The notes under the pieces are model-generated. The model saw only the letters and a program-made list of their open reading frames with translations, was not told the DNA's origin and searched no databases. 10,063 bases of DNA, taken from an uncultured Atopobiaceae bacterium. GTDB taxonomy: Bacteria; Actinomycetota; Coriobacteriia; Coriobacteriales; Atopobiaceae. A program made the translations under genes and the position numbers. Shown here piece after piece: positions 1 through 6,901 of this stretch. The DNA is taken from the NCBI GenBank assembly GCA_947581665.1, contig CANPVI010000040.1:1-10063 (forward strand), written 5' to 3'. Each line of letters opens with the position of its first letter. Within the stretch, counting starts at the first letter, position 1.

Positions 1-906
1 CACCTGCGCGGAATCGAGCGCCTCGAGTGCGGAGCGGGTCACGCAGTCCGGTCGGCAGACGCTGTGGTTGCGCTCGGCCTGCTCGCGCGCTTGCTCGCTC
101 GCCTCCATGCAGGCGATGGGCACCTTGAAGGACTTGTTGTTCTCCAGGCGAAGCGTCACGGCCTCGCGCGGCGTGTCGAGCTCCGTCACGCGCGCCTCGC
201 CCATGGGGGTCTGGATCCGGGCGTTCTTCTTCGGCGCGCGGCTCTTGAACTCGCGATACGCGTCATTCTCGTAGCGAAGGCAGCACATGAGGCGCCCGCA
301 GGCGCCGCTAATCTTCGGCGAGGAGAGCGGGAGGTCCTGGTCCTTGGCCATGCGAATGGTGACGGTGCCGAAGCCCTGGCCGAGCCTCGCGCAGCAGAAC
401 TCCTGGCCGCAGTGCGCGATGCCGCCCATGATGGCGGACTGCTCGCGCGCCCCGAGCTGGTGCATGTCCACGCGCTGGTCGAGGCGTTGCGAGAGATCGC
501 GGGCAAGCGCGCGGAAATCCACGCGCCCCTCGCTCATGAAGTAGCACACCACCCGCTCGAGCCCGAAGAGGTATTCCACGCCCACCGGCTTCATCGGAAG
601 CTCGTGGGCTTGGACGGCCTCCTGGAAGATGGGGAACGCATCGCGCCCCTGCTCCTCACGTTCGTCCGCGATGGCGTCGTCCTCGTCGGTGGAGAGCCTG
701 AGGATCGGGGCGAGCGCCTCGCCGCCGAGCTCGCGATCGAGTCGCTCGTCATCCCACGCCTCGGGCGAGCCGGTGGCGATGCCGCGCTCCGTACCGCGCG
801 CGGTCGAGCAGATCACCGCGTCGCCGCGCCGTATGTCGAAGTCCGAGGCGTCGAACCAGAGATCGCGCGCCGCGAAGGGGAACTTCACCGAACAGACGCT
901 TGCCAT
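1..906 (-). CDS. ricT: RicT/YaaT-like PSP1-domain protein, 3' end cut by window
   Basis: The reading frame starts at ATG 906 and is still open at base 1, giving 302 residues. The PSP1 core is clear: a segment around residues 151-172 reading LGAREQSAIMGGIAHCGQEF followed by CC, then MAKDQDLPLSSPKISGACGR (186-205) and LMCCLRYEND (206-215). C166, C171, C172, C203, C208 and C209 match the conserved cysteines of the family. In Bacillus subtilis RicT (YaaT) works with RicA and RicF as an iron-sulfur complex that assists RNase Y in mRNA maturation; that role is family knowledge, not shown here. An extra CRPDC motif lies at 284-288. The start overlaps the end of holB by 22 nt and has an AAGGAG ribosome site at 912-917, 5 nt upstream, so translation is probably coupled. 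As in Bacillus, it follows tmk and holB. The C-terminus is unknown. Confidence 0.9.
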   Translation of the reverse strand, partial: MASVCSVKFPFAARDLWFDASDFDIRRGDAVICSTARGTERGIATGSPEAWDDERLDRELGGEALAPILRLSTDEDDAIADEREEQGRDAFPIFQEAVQAHELPMKPVGVEYLFGLERVVCYFMSEGRVDFRALARDLSQRLDQRVDMHQLGAREQSAIMGGIAHCGQEFCCARLGQGFGTVTIRMAKDQDLPLSSPKISGACGRLMCCLRYENDAYREFKSRAPKKNARIQTPMGEARVTELDTPREAVTLRLENNKSFKVPIACMEASEQAREQAERNHSVCRPDCVTRSALEALDSAQV

Positions 907-2042
907 AAGAGCTCCTTCAGGGAGAGGAAGAGCACCTGCAAAACGAGCGCAGGCGTGGTGGATCGATTGAGGTGGCGCGAGGCCCTCTCGGTGGCCCCGA
1001 GCGCGGCGAGAAGCGAATCGTCGGAGCGCGCGGCAAGGGCGCAGACGAGCTCCGGCACATCCGCGTTGAATGGCGCCTCAGGGGATGGCGCCCTCGCCGC
1101 GAGCGCGTCGCGAAGCAGGGTCTCCACGATGCGCACGGCCTCGGCGAGGCCACGGCGCTCGGCCGCCGAGGTCGCGCGCTTCTTGCGGTCCTCGATGGCC
1201 TGGCGCGCGGTGCGCGTGAGGAACTCATCGAGCCCCTCATCCTCGCCATCCGCCTCGCCGCTGTCGGTTGCCTCGGCATGGGCGCGCGCCACGATGTCCT
1301 CGGCAAGCGCAAGCGCGCTCCAGTCGCTCGGCGCCTCTCGGCTCGCAAGGAACGCGCAGATGGCGTTACGGGTTTCCTGGCGCTCCACGCTCGCGAGGAA
1401 GCGCTGCGCCTGCTGGGCCGAGGAGGCGATCGCGAGCGCCATGCGCGAACGCTCCGGCGTCTCGCCCGCAAGGAGCGCGCTCTTAGCCGCACTCGTGTCC
1501 ACTGCGGCAAACGGCACGACCGAGCAGCGGCTGCGTATGGTCTGCAACACCGAATCCGCCGAGGGCGCGCATAGGATGAACACGACGTCGGCCGCGGGCT
1601 CCTCGAGGGTTTTGAGGAGGGCGTTGGCCGCCTGGGTGCCGAGCGTGTCGGCCTCCTTCACGATGTAGACCTTGCGCGTGGCCTCGATCGGCGTGAGCGC
1701 TGCGTCGGCGATGAGCTCGTGCACCTGCTCGAGGAGGTAGCCTCGCGTGGCCGAGAGCGGCTCGAGCACCTTCACGTCGGGGTGCGAGCCGCGCTCCACG
1801 CGCGCGTAGCGGGCATCCTGCTCGCTCGCGCCGCACTCGCCCTCGGGGCACACGAGCACCTCGGCGAGCGCCATGGCAGCGTCCTCCACGATGGCGTTTC
1901 CCGAGAAGAGGTAGGCGTGCGAGATGCCCTGCGCGCCGCGCGCTGCGGGAGCGCCGGCACGCTCGGCGTCGAGGGAGCGCTCGAGGTAGGCGAGCACGCG
2001 CGGTTGCCCGGCGAGGGCCTCTTCAAGCGGGGCGCGCGTCAC
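885..2042 (-). CDS. holB: DNA polymerase III delta-prime subunit (clamp loader)
   Basis: 385 residues from a GTG start. HolB is the delta-prime subunit of the clamp loader that places the beta sliding clamp on DNA. Family landmarks in order: SHAYLFSG (41-48), HPDVKVLEP (87-95), KVYIVKEADTLGTQAANALL (124-143) continuing into KTLEEP, and the SRC motif (171-173) that carries the arginine finger. The Walker A site is degenerate (FSGNAIVEDAA, no GKT) and there is no DExx box, as expected for this non-hydrolysing subunit. Only two cysteines (C65, C70) remain where four often bind zinc. An acidic stretch (257-274) precedes the C-terminal collar region. The GTG overlaps the tmk stop (GTGA) and has a purine-rich site, AAGGGGAG, 5 nt upstream. 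The frame is open for 144 more codons upstream, but that stretch reads tmk out of frame and is not homologous. Confidence 0.92.
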   Translation of the reverse strand: MTRAPLEEALAGQPRVLAYLERSLDAERAGAPAARGAQGISHAYLFSGNAIVEDAAMALAEVLVCPEGECGASEQDARYARVERGSHPDVKVLEPLSATRGYLLEQVHELIADAALTPIEATRKVYIVKEADTLGTQAANALLKTLEEPAADVVFILCAPSADSVLQTIRSRCSVVPFAAVDTSAAKSALLAGETPERSRMALAIASSAQQAQRFLASVERQETRNAICAFLASREAPSDWSALALAEDIVARAHAEATDSGEADGEDEGLDEFLTRTARQAIEDRKKRATSAAERRGLAEAVRIVETLLRDALAARAPSPEAPFNADVPELVCALAARSDDSLLAALGATERASRHLNRSTTPALVLQVLFLSLKELLWQASVR

Positions 2043-2668
2043 TGGCACTCCCCTTCGAAACGCTCGGCAAGCACATCCTTTACCTGCGAAAACGTCTGCC
2101 CTTTCGTGCCTCGGGCGTCGATCACGCGCACGCGATCCGCCTCGCGCTCGGCGAGCGCGAGGTAGGCTCTGCGCACCGATTCGGCGAAGGCCTCGCCCTC
2201 GAGCTCGATGCGATCGGGCTCCTCGCCACGGCGCCGTGCGGCCTCCTCGACGTCGAGGTCGAAGACGAACGTGAGATCGGGGACCACGCCGAGCGAGCCG
2301 AGCTCGTTCGCCGTCTCGACGAAGGCCGCGTCGATGGAGCGACCGCCGCCTTGATAGGCCGTGGTGGAATCGCAGAAGCGGTCGGCGAGCACCCAGGCGC
2401 CGCGCTCGAGCGCGGGACGCACGACCTCCGCCACGAGTTGCGCGCGAGCGGCCTCGTAGAGCAAAAGCTCGCATTCCCTCGACATGTCGGAGTTCGCCGG
2501 ATCGAGCAGAAGGGCGCGGATCTTCTCGGAGAGTCGCGTGGTGCCGGGGTCGCGCACGAGCACGACCTCGAGCCCCTCGTGCTCGAGCTCGCGTGCCAAG
2601 CGCGTGGCATGGGTGGACTTGCCGCAGCCGTCGATCCCCTCGAAGCTCACGAAGCGTCCGAGCGCCAT
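2039..2668 (-). CDS. tmk: Thymidylate kinase (dTMP kinase)
   Basis: 209 residues, the usual length. It phosphorylates dTMP to dTDP with ATP in dTTP synthesis in the cytoplasm. Visible motifs: P-loop GIDGCGKST (11-19); VRDPGTTRLSEKIR (38-51), equivalent to the REPGG segment but with Asp for Glu and Thr for the second Gly; LADRFCDSTTAYQGGGR (94-110), the thymidylate-kinase DR(Y/F) signature; and a LID with ARRRGEEPDR (144-153). Arginines in the LID and none in the variable P-loop positions resemble the bacterial (type II) arrangement. ATG 2668 is chosen because AGGAGGT lies 4 nt upstream and the protein then starts right at the P-loop strand. The frame stays open a further 43 codons into topA, discussed as a finding. 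It lies 17 nt after topA and its stop overlaps the holB start. Confidence 0.95.
   Translation of the reverse strand: MALGRFVSFEGIDGCGKSTHATRLARELEHEGLEVVLVRDPGTTRLSEKIRALLLDPANSDMSRECELLLYEAARAQLVAEVVRPALERGAWVLADRFCDSTTAYQGGGRSIDAAFVETANELGSLGVVPDLTFVFDLDVEEAARRRGEEPDRIELEGEAFAESVRRAYLALAEREADRVRVIDARGTKGQTFSQVKDVLAERFEGECQ
2048..2055 (-). promoter_or_regulatory. Ribosome binding site fixing the holB GTG start
   Basis: AAGGGGAG on the minus strand lies inside the last codons of tmk, 5 nt before the GTG at 2042. It supports a restart at the overlapping GTGA rather than any of the upstream in-frame starts. Confidence 0.65.
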
Positions 2669-2672
2669 GCCC

Positions 2673-2679
2673 ACCTCCT
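2673..2679 (-). promoter_or_regulatory. Ribosome binding site fixing the tmk start
   Basis: A near-perfect AGGAGGT on the minus strand sits in the 17-nt topA-tmk gap with 4 nt to the ATG at 2668. It decides for this start over the in-frame GTG at 2797. Confidence 0.75.
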
Positions 2680-2685
2680 CACGTC

Positions 2686-5202
2686 CTATGAGCGACGCCT
2701 CCTCGAGGAGGACGTCGATGATGCCCTCGAGCGGGAGGAAGACGCGCGCCGCGCACCTGTGTGCCTGCGCGTGGTGCGCTTCTCTCGATCGGGACACTCT
2801 AGATTAGGACAGAGCTCCCATGGACCGCGATCGGTTTCCACGGAAACGATGGGGGCACCACAAGCCGGACACGTTTTGCCGGTGGCGGAGAGCTTGCCGC
2901 GCGCCGGGAGCGGATAGGACGTGCCGCACTCCTCGTAGTGCTCGCAGCGGATGAAGCGCTTGCCGGTGCGCTCCGATTTGTGGGCGATGAGCTTGCCCTC
3001 GCGCCCCTCGGCCGCGCAGATGGGGCACTCCCCCACCACGACGTCCGGCTCCTCGTTCGTGGCACAGCGCGGGTTCACGCACACCTCATAGGGCTTCGAG
3101 CGGAACGGGCGCACCTTCACGCGCGGCGCGCCGCACACCGGGCACGGTTCCTCGAGCGGCTCGAGGCGGCCGTTCGGCACGGGATAGGTCACGTCGCAGT
3201 CCGGCCAACCCATGCAGCCGATGAAGCGGCTCTTGGTCTTGGGCGAGTTCTTCACCACGAGGTCCTTGCCGCACTTCGGGCAGGTGCCCACGCGCGCATC
3301 GGCCGTCACGGCGTCGGCGATGGAGGCCGCAAGGTCGTCTTTGTGGGTGATGAGCTCGGCAAGTTGCGTCGCGAGAAGCTCTCGCGAGGTCTCCACCACG
3401 CGCTCCTCGGTGTCCTTGCCGTCGGCCACCTCGCTCATGGAATACTCGAGCTCGCTCGTCATCTGCGGAGTGGTGATCCTCGGCGCGTAGGAATCGAGCG
3501 CCTCGATGATGGCGATGCCGAGCTGGCTCGGCACGAGCGGGTCGTCCTTGAGGTAGTTCACCGAGATGAGGCGATCGATGATCGAGGCGCGCGTGGACTT
3601 GGTGCCAAGGCCGCGCTTCTCCATCTCCTGGATGAGGCGCCCCTGCGAATAGCGCGCGGGCGGCTCGGTCTGCCTCGCCTCGAGGGCGAGGTCGCGCACG
3701 GCCACCACGTCGCCCTCGGCGAGCTCGGGCAGGATCTCGTCCTTCCTCTGGCCGAAGTGGTAGATGGCGCGGTAGCCCGCCTGCTTGAGGACGTCGCCCT
3801 TTGCGCGGAACGGCTCTCCGGCCACGTCGAGCTCCACCGTGGTGCCCTCGATGGTGGCGGGACCCATGAGCGTGGCGAGGAAGCGACGCGCGATGAGGTC
3901 GTAGAGCCTCAGCTCCTGGCCCGAGAGCTTGCCCGCGTCGGCTGCGGCCGTGGGGTAAATGGGCGGGTGGTCGGTCGTCTGCTGCTTGCCGCGCGTGGCG
4001 CTGATCTTGGGCTGCCCGAGGATCTGCGCACACACCTTCGAATACGCGTCGACCGAGCTCAGCGCGCGTACGCAGCCCGCGAGGTCGAGCGAGGGCGGAT
4101 AGACCGTGTTGTCCACGCGCGGATACGAGATGAAGCCGTTCATGTAGAGCGATTCGGCGAGGCGCATGGTGCGCCCGGGCGCGATGCCGATGGAGGCAGC
4201 TGCGGCCTGGAGCGACGTGGTGTTGAAGGGCGCGGGAGGTCGCTGCGTGCGGCTCTTCTTCGCCACGGAACGCACCACGCCCGAGGTGGCGTCCCTCACG
4301 TGCGAGAAGGCCTCGTTGGCCTCCTCCTCGACTTTGAACTGGCCCTTCGCGTGGGAGATCTTGAAGTCCCCGCCCGCCTTTGAGGCCATGCCGTTGATCA
4401 CCCAGAAGTCCTCGGGCACGAATGCGAGGCGCTCCTTCTCGCGCTCCACCACGAGCGCGAGCGTGGGCGTCTGCACGCGGCCGGCGCTGCGCACGTTGCC
4501 GAAGCCGCCGCGCTTGGCCACCGTGAGGTAGCGCGTGAGCACGGCGCCCCAGATGAGGTCGATCTCCTGGCGGCTCTCGCCCGCGGCCGCGAGGTCGCGA
4601 TCCACCTCCACGAGGTTCGTGAAGGCGTGCTCTATCTCGGCCTTCGTGTAGGCCGAGTAGCGAGCGCGCTCCGCAGGCAGACCGGGGACCGCCTCGTGCA
4701 CCTGGTCGAGCGCGTCGGCGCCGATGAGCTCGCCCTCTCGGTCGAAGTCCGTGGCCACGATGACGCTGTCGGCCTTGTTGGCGAGGTTCTTGAGCGCGCG
4801 GATGATCTGGCGCTCGGCGGGCTTCTTCTCCACCGGCGACCACACGAGGTACGGAAGCGAATCGAGGTTCCAGCCCTTGAGCGACACGCCGTCTTCCTGG
4901 TAGGGCTTGCGCTTGCTCGCGTAGGGCGGGCGCGCGAGACCGTCCGGGAGGTCGGCGGGCAAGACCTCGCCCTCGTCGTTGACGGCGAACCAGCCCTCGG
5001 CATCGCTGAACTTCAGCTCCTCGGGGAAGTCCGGCTCGAGGATGTGGCCCTTGAGGCCGATCGTCACCCACTCCTCGCCCTCGCGCTCGAAGCGATAGAC
5101 CGGCACGCCGTAGACGCTGTCCTTCTTCGGCGCGCCGCCCTTCGCGAGCAGCCGCGAGATCTGGCGCGACGCATCGCTCTTCTCGGTAATCACAAGCCGC
5201 AT
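2686..5202 (-). CDS. topA: Type IA DNA topoisomerase I, archaeal-like
   Basis: 838 residues. Type IA topoisomerases relax negative supercoils by a tyrosine-linked single-strand break. Toprim domain: ITEKS near the N-terminus (E7) and TDFDREGELIG (151-161; D152, D154, E156 as metal ligands). SAGRVQTPTLALVVEREKER (239-258) and FISYPRVDNTVYPP (357-370) follow; Y360 is the expected catalytic tyrosine. Four zinc ribbons come next: C641/C644/C663/C669, C687/C690/C708/C713, C726/C729/C753/C759 and C778/C781/C798/C803. The motif wording (DFDREGELIG, SYPRVDN rather than DPDREGEAI and YMRTDS) is closer to archaeal TopA than to E. coli TopA. The last 30 or so residues are Ser/Arg-rich and look unlike the rest. 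The start has AGAGGA about 7 nt upstream. It heads a block with tmk, holB and ricT. Confidence 0.93.
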   Translation of the reverse strand: MRLVITEKSDASRQISRLLAKGGAPKKDSVYGVPVYRFEREGEEWVTIGLKGHILEPDFPEELKFSDAEGWFAVNDEGEVLPADLPDGLARPPYASKRKPYQEDGVSLKGWNLDSLPYLVWSPVEKKPAERQIIRALKNLANKADSVIVATDFDREGELIGADALDQVHEAVPGLPAERARYSAYTKAEIEHAFTNLVEVDRDLAAAGESRQEIDLIWGAVLTRYLTVAKRGGFGNVRSAGRVQTPTLALVVEREKERLAFVPEDFWVINGMASKAGGDFKISHAKGQFKVEEEANEAFSHVRDATSGVVRSVAKKSRTQRPPAPFNTTSLQAAAASIGIAPGRTMRLAESLYMNGFISYPRVDNTVYPPSLDLAGCVRALSSVDAYSKVCAQILGQPKISATRGKQQTTDHPPIYPTAAADAGKLSGQELRLYDLIARRFLATLMGPATIEGTTVELDVAGEPFRAKGDVLKQAGYRAIYHFGQRKDEILPELAEGDVVAVRDLALEARQTEPPARYSQGRLIQEMEKRGLGTKSTRASIIDRLISVNYLKDDPLVPSQLGIAIIEALDSYAPRITTPQMTSELEYSMSEVADGKDTEERVVETSRELLATQLAELITHKDDLAASIADAVTADARVGTCPKCGKDLVVKNSPKTKSRFIGCMGWPDCDVTYPVPNGRLEPLEEPCPVCGAPRVKVRPFRSKPYEVCVNPRCATNEEPDVVVGECPICAAEGREGKLIAHKSERTGKRFIRCEHYEECGTSYPLPARGKLSATGKTCPACGAPIVSVETDRGPWELCPNLECPDREKRTTRRHTGARRASSSRSRASSTSSSRRRRS

Positions 5203-5233
5203 ATACGTTCCTCTTTATGTTCGTCGGATGCGC

Positions 5234-5266
5234 GGGGGGCTCGCACGCCGCGCGCGTCAGCCCCCC
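5234..5266 (-). repeat. G/C-rich inverted repeat in the topA leader
   Basis: Seen directly: GGGGGGCT (5234-5241) and AGCCCCCC (5259-5266) form a perfect 8-bp stem around a 17-nt GC-rich loop. It lies between the proposed topA -10 box and the topA start codon, so it would be in the untranslated leader. No T-run follows it on the minus strand, so it is not an intrinsic terminator. A role in leader folding or mRNA stability is only a guess. Confidence 0.5.
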
Positions 5267-5280
5267 CATCGGCGCGCCCT

Positions 5281-5308
5281 ACTATACCCACTCGCAAGAG
5301 CGGCGCAA
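5281..5308 (-). promoter_or_regulatory. Candidate promoter for topA-tmk-holB-ricT
   Basis: Minus-strand TATAGT (5286-5281) matches the sigma-70 -10 consensus at 5 of 6 positions. TTGCGC (5308-5303) lies 16 nt upstream and matches the -35 at 3 of 6. Transcription would start near 5273, giving a leader of about 70 nt. The -35 lies within a short palindrome, GCGGCG-CAA-CGCCGC (5300-5314), which could be a binding site or chance in GC-rich DNA. It sits after the tatC terminator, as expected for a new transcription unit. Confidence 0.5.
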
Positions 5309-5327
5309 CGCCGCCCACCACATGGCC

Positions 5328-5354
5328 AAAAACCGTCCAACCGCGTGTTGGACG
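5328..5354 (-). terminator. Intrinsic terminator of the tat operon
   Basis: Read on the minus strand, CGTCCAAC, loop ACGCG, GTTGGACG makes a perfect 8-bp stem with a 5-nt loop, followed by G and TTTTT. It begins 26 nt after the tatC stop codon. This is the best intrinsic terminator in the window and separates the tat and topA units. Confidence 0.85.
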
Positions 5355-5379
5355 AGCTCAGCGTGCCTGTCGTATGGCT

Positions 5380-6171
5380 TTAGGCCTCTTCGATGTCGCG
5401 GTTCGCGTAATCGTCGCGCGTCCACTTGAGCGCGTCCCTGCCGTCCTTCGCCACGATGATGTAGCGCGCGACGGCGAGCGAGATCTCGTAGAGGAGCACG
5501 AGCGCGGCGAACATGAAGAACATCGTCACCGGCGAGGCGTCCGGCGTGGTGAAGGCCGAGAGCACGAGCAGGCCGATGTAGATGTAACGCCAGTTCTCGC
5601 GGAAGAGCTTGTAGGGCACGAGGTGGAAGATCGAGAGGTAGAAGATCACGAGCGGCAGCTCGAAGCCCAGCCCGAAGCCGAGCTCGAGGAGCATCATGAT
5701 GTTCAGGTAGTCCTCGGCGTTCGGGATGACCGTCGCGAAGGCCACCGATTGCTCGACCATCCACCCCACCGCCGTGGGCAGGATGATGAAGTAGCAAAAC
5801 ACCATGCCGATGAGGAAGAGCACCACGAACGCGGCCACCGTGGGCACGACCCAGCGTCGTTCGTTGGGCTTCAGCGCAGGCAGCGTGAAGGCCATGATCT
5901 CCCAGATGATGATCGGCAGGCAGATGATGACCGAGCAGAAGAACGCCACCTTGAAGCGGATGGTGAAGCCGCCGAGCGAGCTGAAGATCGCGAGTTGGCC
6001 GTCGTTTGGCAGGAACCTTCGCACGGGGTCGAGGAAGATCTCGATGATCGTGGGCGTGGCCATGTAGACGACGACGGCGCACACCACCACTGCGGCGACG
6101 ATGATCGTGAACCTGCGACGAAGCTCGCCGAGGTGGTCCATGAGGGGCATGCGCGCGGGGCCGATGGGCAT
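5380..6171 (-). CDS. tatC: Twin-arginine translocase subunit TatC
   Basis: 263 residues, normal length, with six hydrophobic segments. TatC is the membrane receptor for twin-arginine signal peptides and exports folded proteins. Conserved features: N-terminal MDHLGELRRR (11-20; E16 matches E. coli E15), FTLPALKPNERR (95-106; E104 matches E. coli E103), FGLGFELP (166-173; E171 matches E170) and TTPDASP (208-214; D211), then LLYEI (226-230). All the residues usually needed for signal recognition are present, so the gene looks intact. The start lies 3 nt after the tatA/B stop, with GAGGAGG about 8 nt upstream, so the two genes are surely co-transcribed. A charged cytoplasmic tail (DGRDALKWTRDDYANRDIEE) ends the protein. 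A strong terminator follows. Confidence 0.96.
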   Translation of the reverse strand: MPIGPARMPLMDHLGELRRRFTIIVAAVVVCAVVVYMATPTIIEIFLDPVRRFLPNDGQLAIFSSLGGFTIRFKVAFFCSVIICLPIIIWEIMAFTLPALKPNERRWVVPTVAAFVVLFLIGMVFCYFIILPTAVGWMVEQSVAFATVIPNAEDYLNIMMLLELGFGLGFELPLVIFYLSIFHLVPYKLFRENWRYIYIGLLVLSAFTTPDASPVTMFFMFAALVLLYEISLAVARYIIVAKDGRDALKWTRDDYANRDIEEA

Positions 6172-6174
6172 GGC

Positions 6175-6798
6175 CTATGCCTCCTCGGGATCGGTCTCGG
6201 GGGAGGCGTCCGCGTCAAGAGCCGGCTCTGCCACGGGATCGGGCTCGGGCGCGGGCGCGCCTTCTTCCGGCTCCTCCTCGACGGCGTCGAGACCCCAGAT
6301 GGAGGCGATGCTCAGAGCCTCGGGATCGGGCCCGCTCGGCGCCTCGACGACCTCTTCGACCTCGATGGCCTCGGCCTTGGGTGCGCTGGGCTCGCTCGCG
6401 GATGCGGTCTTTGCATCCTCGCCCTCGTTCTCCCCTTCGCCCTCTGCGGCCTTCGCCGTCTTCTCGGCGGCAAGGCGCGCGCGGCGCTCGGCGAACGTCT
6501 CCTTCGAGCGATCCGCGAGGTTCGCCTGGTCTTCCTCGGCCGTCACGGGAGCCGTGGCCTTTGCCGAGGCGGCAGCGCCCACCGCACCCGCCGCACCGGC
6601 GGCGGTGGCGTTGGCGGATTGGGAAATGGGGTCGATGACCTCGCTCTTCACGACTTTCGTCACGCTGTCGGAAGCCTGGCGGAACTGGCGTATGCCCCGC
6701 CCGATCGTGCGACCCATGCTCGGCAGCTTATCCGGCCCGAAGAGCAAGAACGCGAAGATGAGGATCAGGATGAACTCGGTATCGCCGATGCCAAACAC
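6175..6798 (-). CDS. Tat translocase TatA/TatB-family subunit with long acidic tail
   Basis: 207 residues from a GTG start (AGGAG-type site upstream). The N-terminus MFGIGDTEFILILIFAFLLF is a single short membrane helix, followed by the hinge FGPDKLP (20-26) and an amphipathic helix to about residue 60 (SMGRTIGRGIRQFRQASD). Glu8 is a TatB-type feature, while FG (20-21) is TatA-type, so the protein cannot be assigned to one class by eye. Single-subunit (TatA-TatC) systems occur in many Gram-positive bacteria. Residues 65-207 are low complexity, Ala-rich then strongly acidic (EEPEEGAPAPEPDP), far longer than the tail of a typical TatA (about 90 residues in total). The family places the tail in the cytoplasm; its job is unknown. 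It lies directly before tatC. Confidence 0.88.
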   Translation of the reverse strand: MFGIGDTEFILILIFAFLLFGPDKLPSMGRTIGRGIRQFRQASDSVTKVVKSEVIDPISQSANATAAGAAGAVGAAASAKATAPVTAEEDQANLADRSKETFAERRARLAAEKTAKAAEGEGENEGEDAKTASASEPSAPKAEAIEVEEVVEAPSGPDPEALSIASIWGLDAVEEEPEEGAPAPEPDPVAEPALDADASPETDPEEA

Positions 6799-6834
6799 GC
6801 GTCCCCTCTCCTCGCTCAGGCCAAAGACTCTAGC

Positions 6835-6863
6835 AGTGTAGCGGCCAGCTCGGCCTTTTCCAA
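6835..6863 (-). promoter_or_regulatory. Candidate promoter of the tat operon
   Basis: Minus strand TTGGAA (6863-6858), 17-nt spacer, TACACT (6840-6835). Each hexamer matches the sigma-70 consensus at 4 of 6 positions. Transcription would begin near 6828, about 30 nt before the tatA/B GTG. It lies in the 103-bp gap after the STAS gene, which has no clear terminator, so read-through from upstream is also possible. Confidence 0.4.
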
Positions 6864-6901
6864 AACTTGGATTCAGGGGATGGGGACGGCGCCCGGGCGC
6901 G

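Noticed and set aside
64..1668. 534-codon open frame on the plus strand opposite ricT and holB
   Set aside because: It is antisense to two confidently identified genes, and its Arg/Ala/Leu-rich sequence is what GC-biased codons give on the opposite strand.
2043..2474. Upstream extension of holB to 2474
   Set aside because: These 144 codons read tmk out of frame and are Arg-rich noise; the GTG at 2042 has its own ribosome site.
2938..4383. 481-codon plus-strand frame opposite topA
   Set aside because: Antisense shadow of the conserved topA sequence with no recognisable motif.
3086..5269. 727-codon minus-strand frame overlapping topA in another frame
   Set aside because: The topA frame carries all type IA motifs; this one is an Arg/Gly/Ala/His-rich off-frame reading.
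6889..6900. GCGCCCGGGCGC palindrome just after the STAS stop codon as a terminator
   Set aside because: It has no loop bases and no T-run follows on the minus strand.
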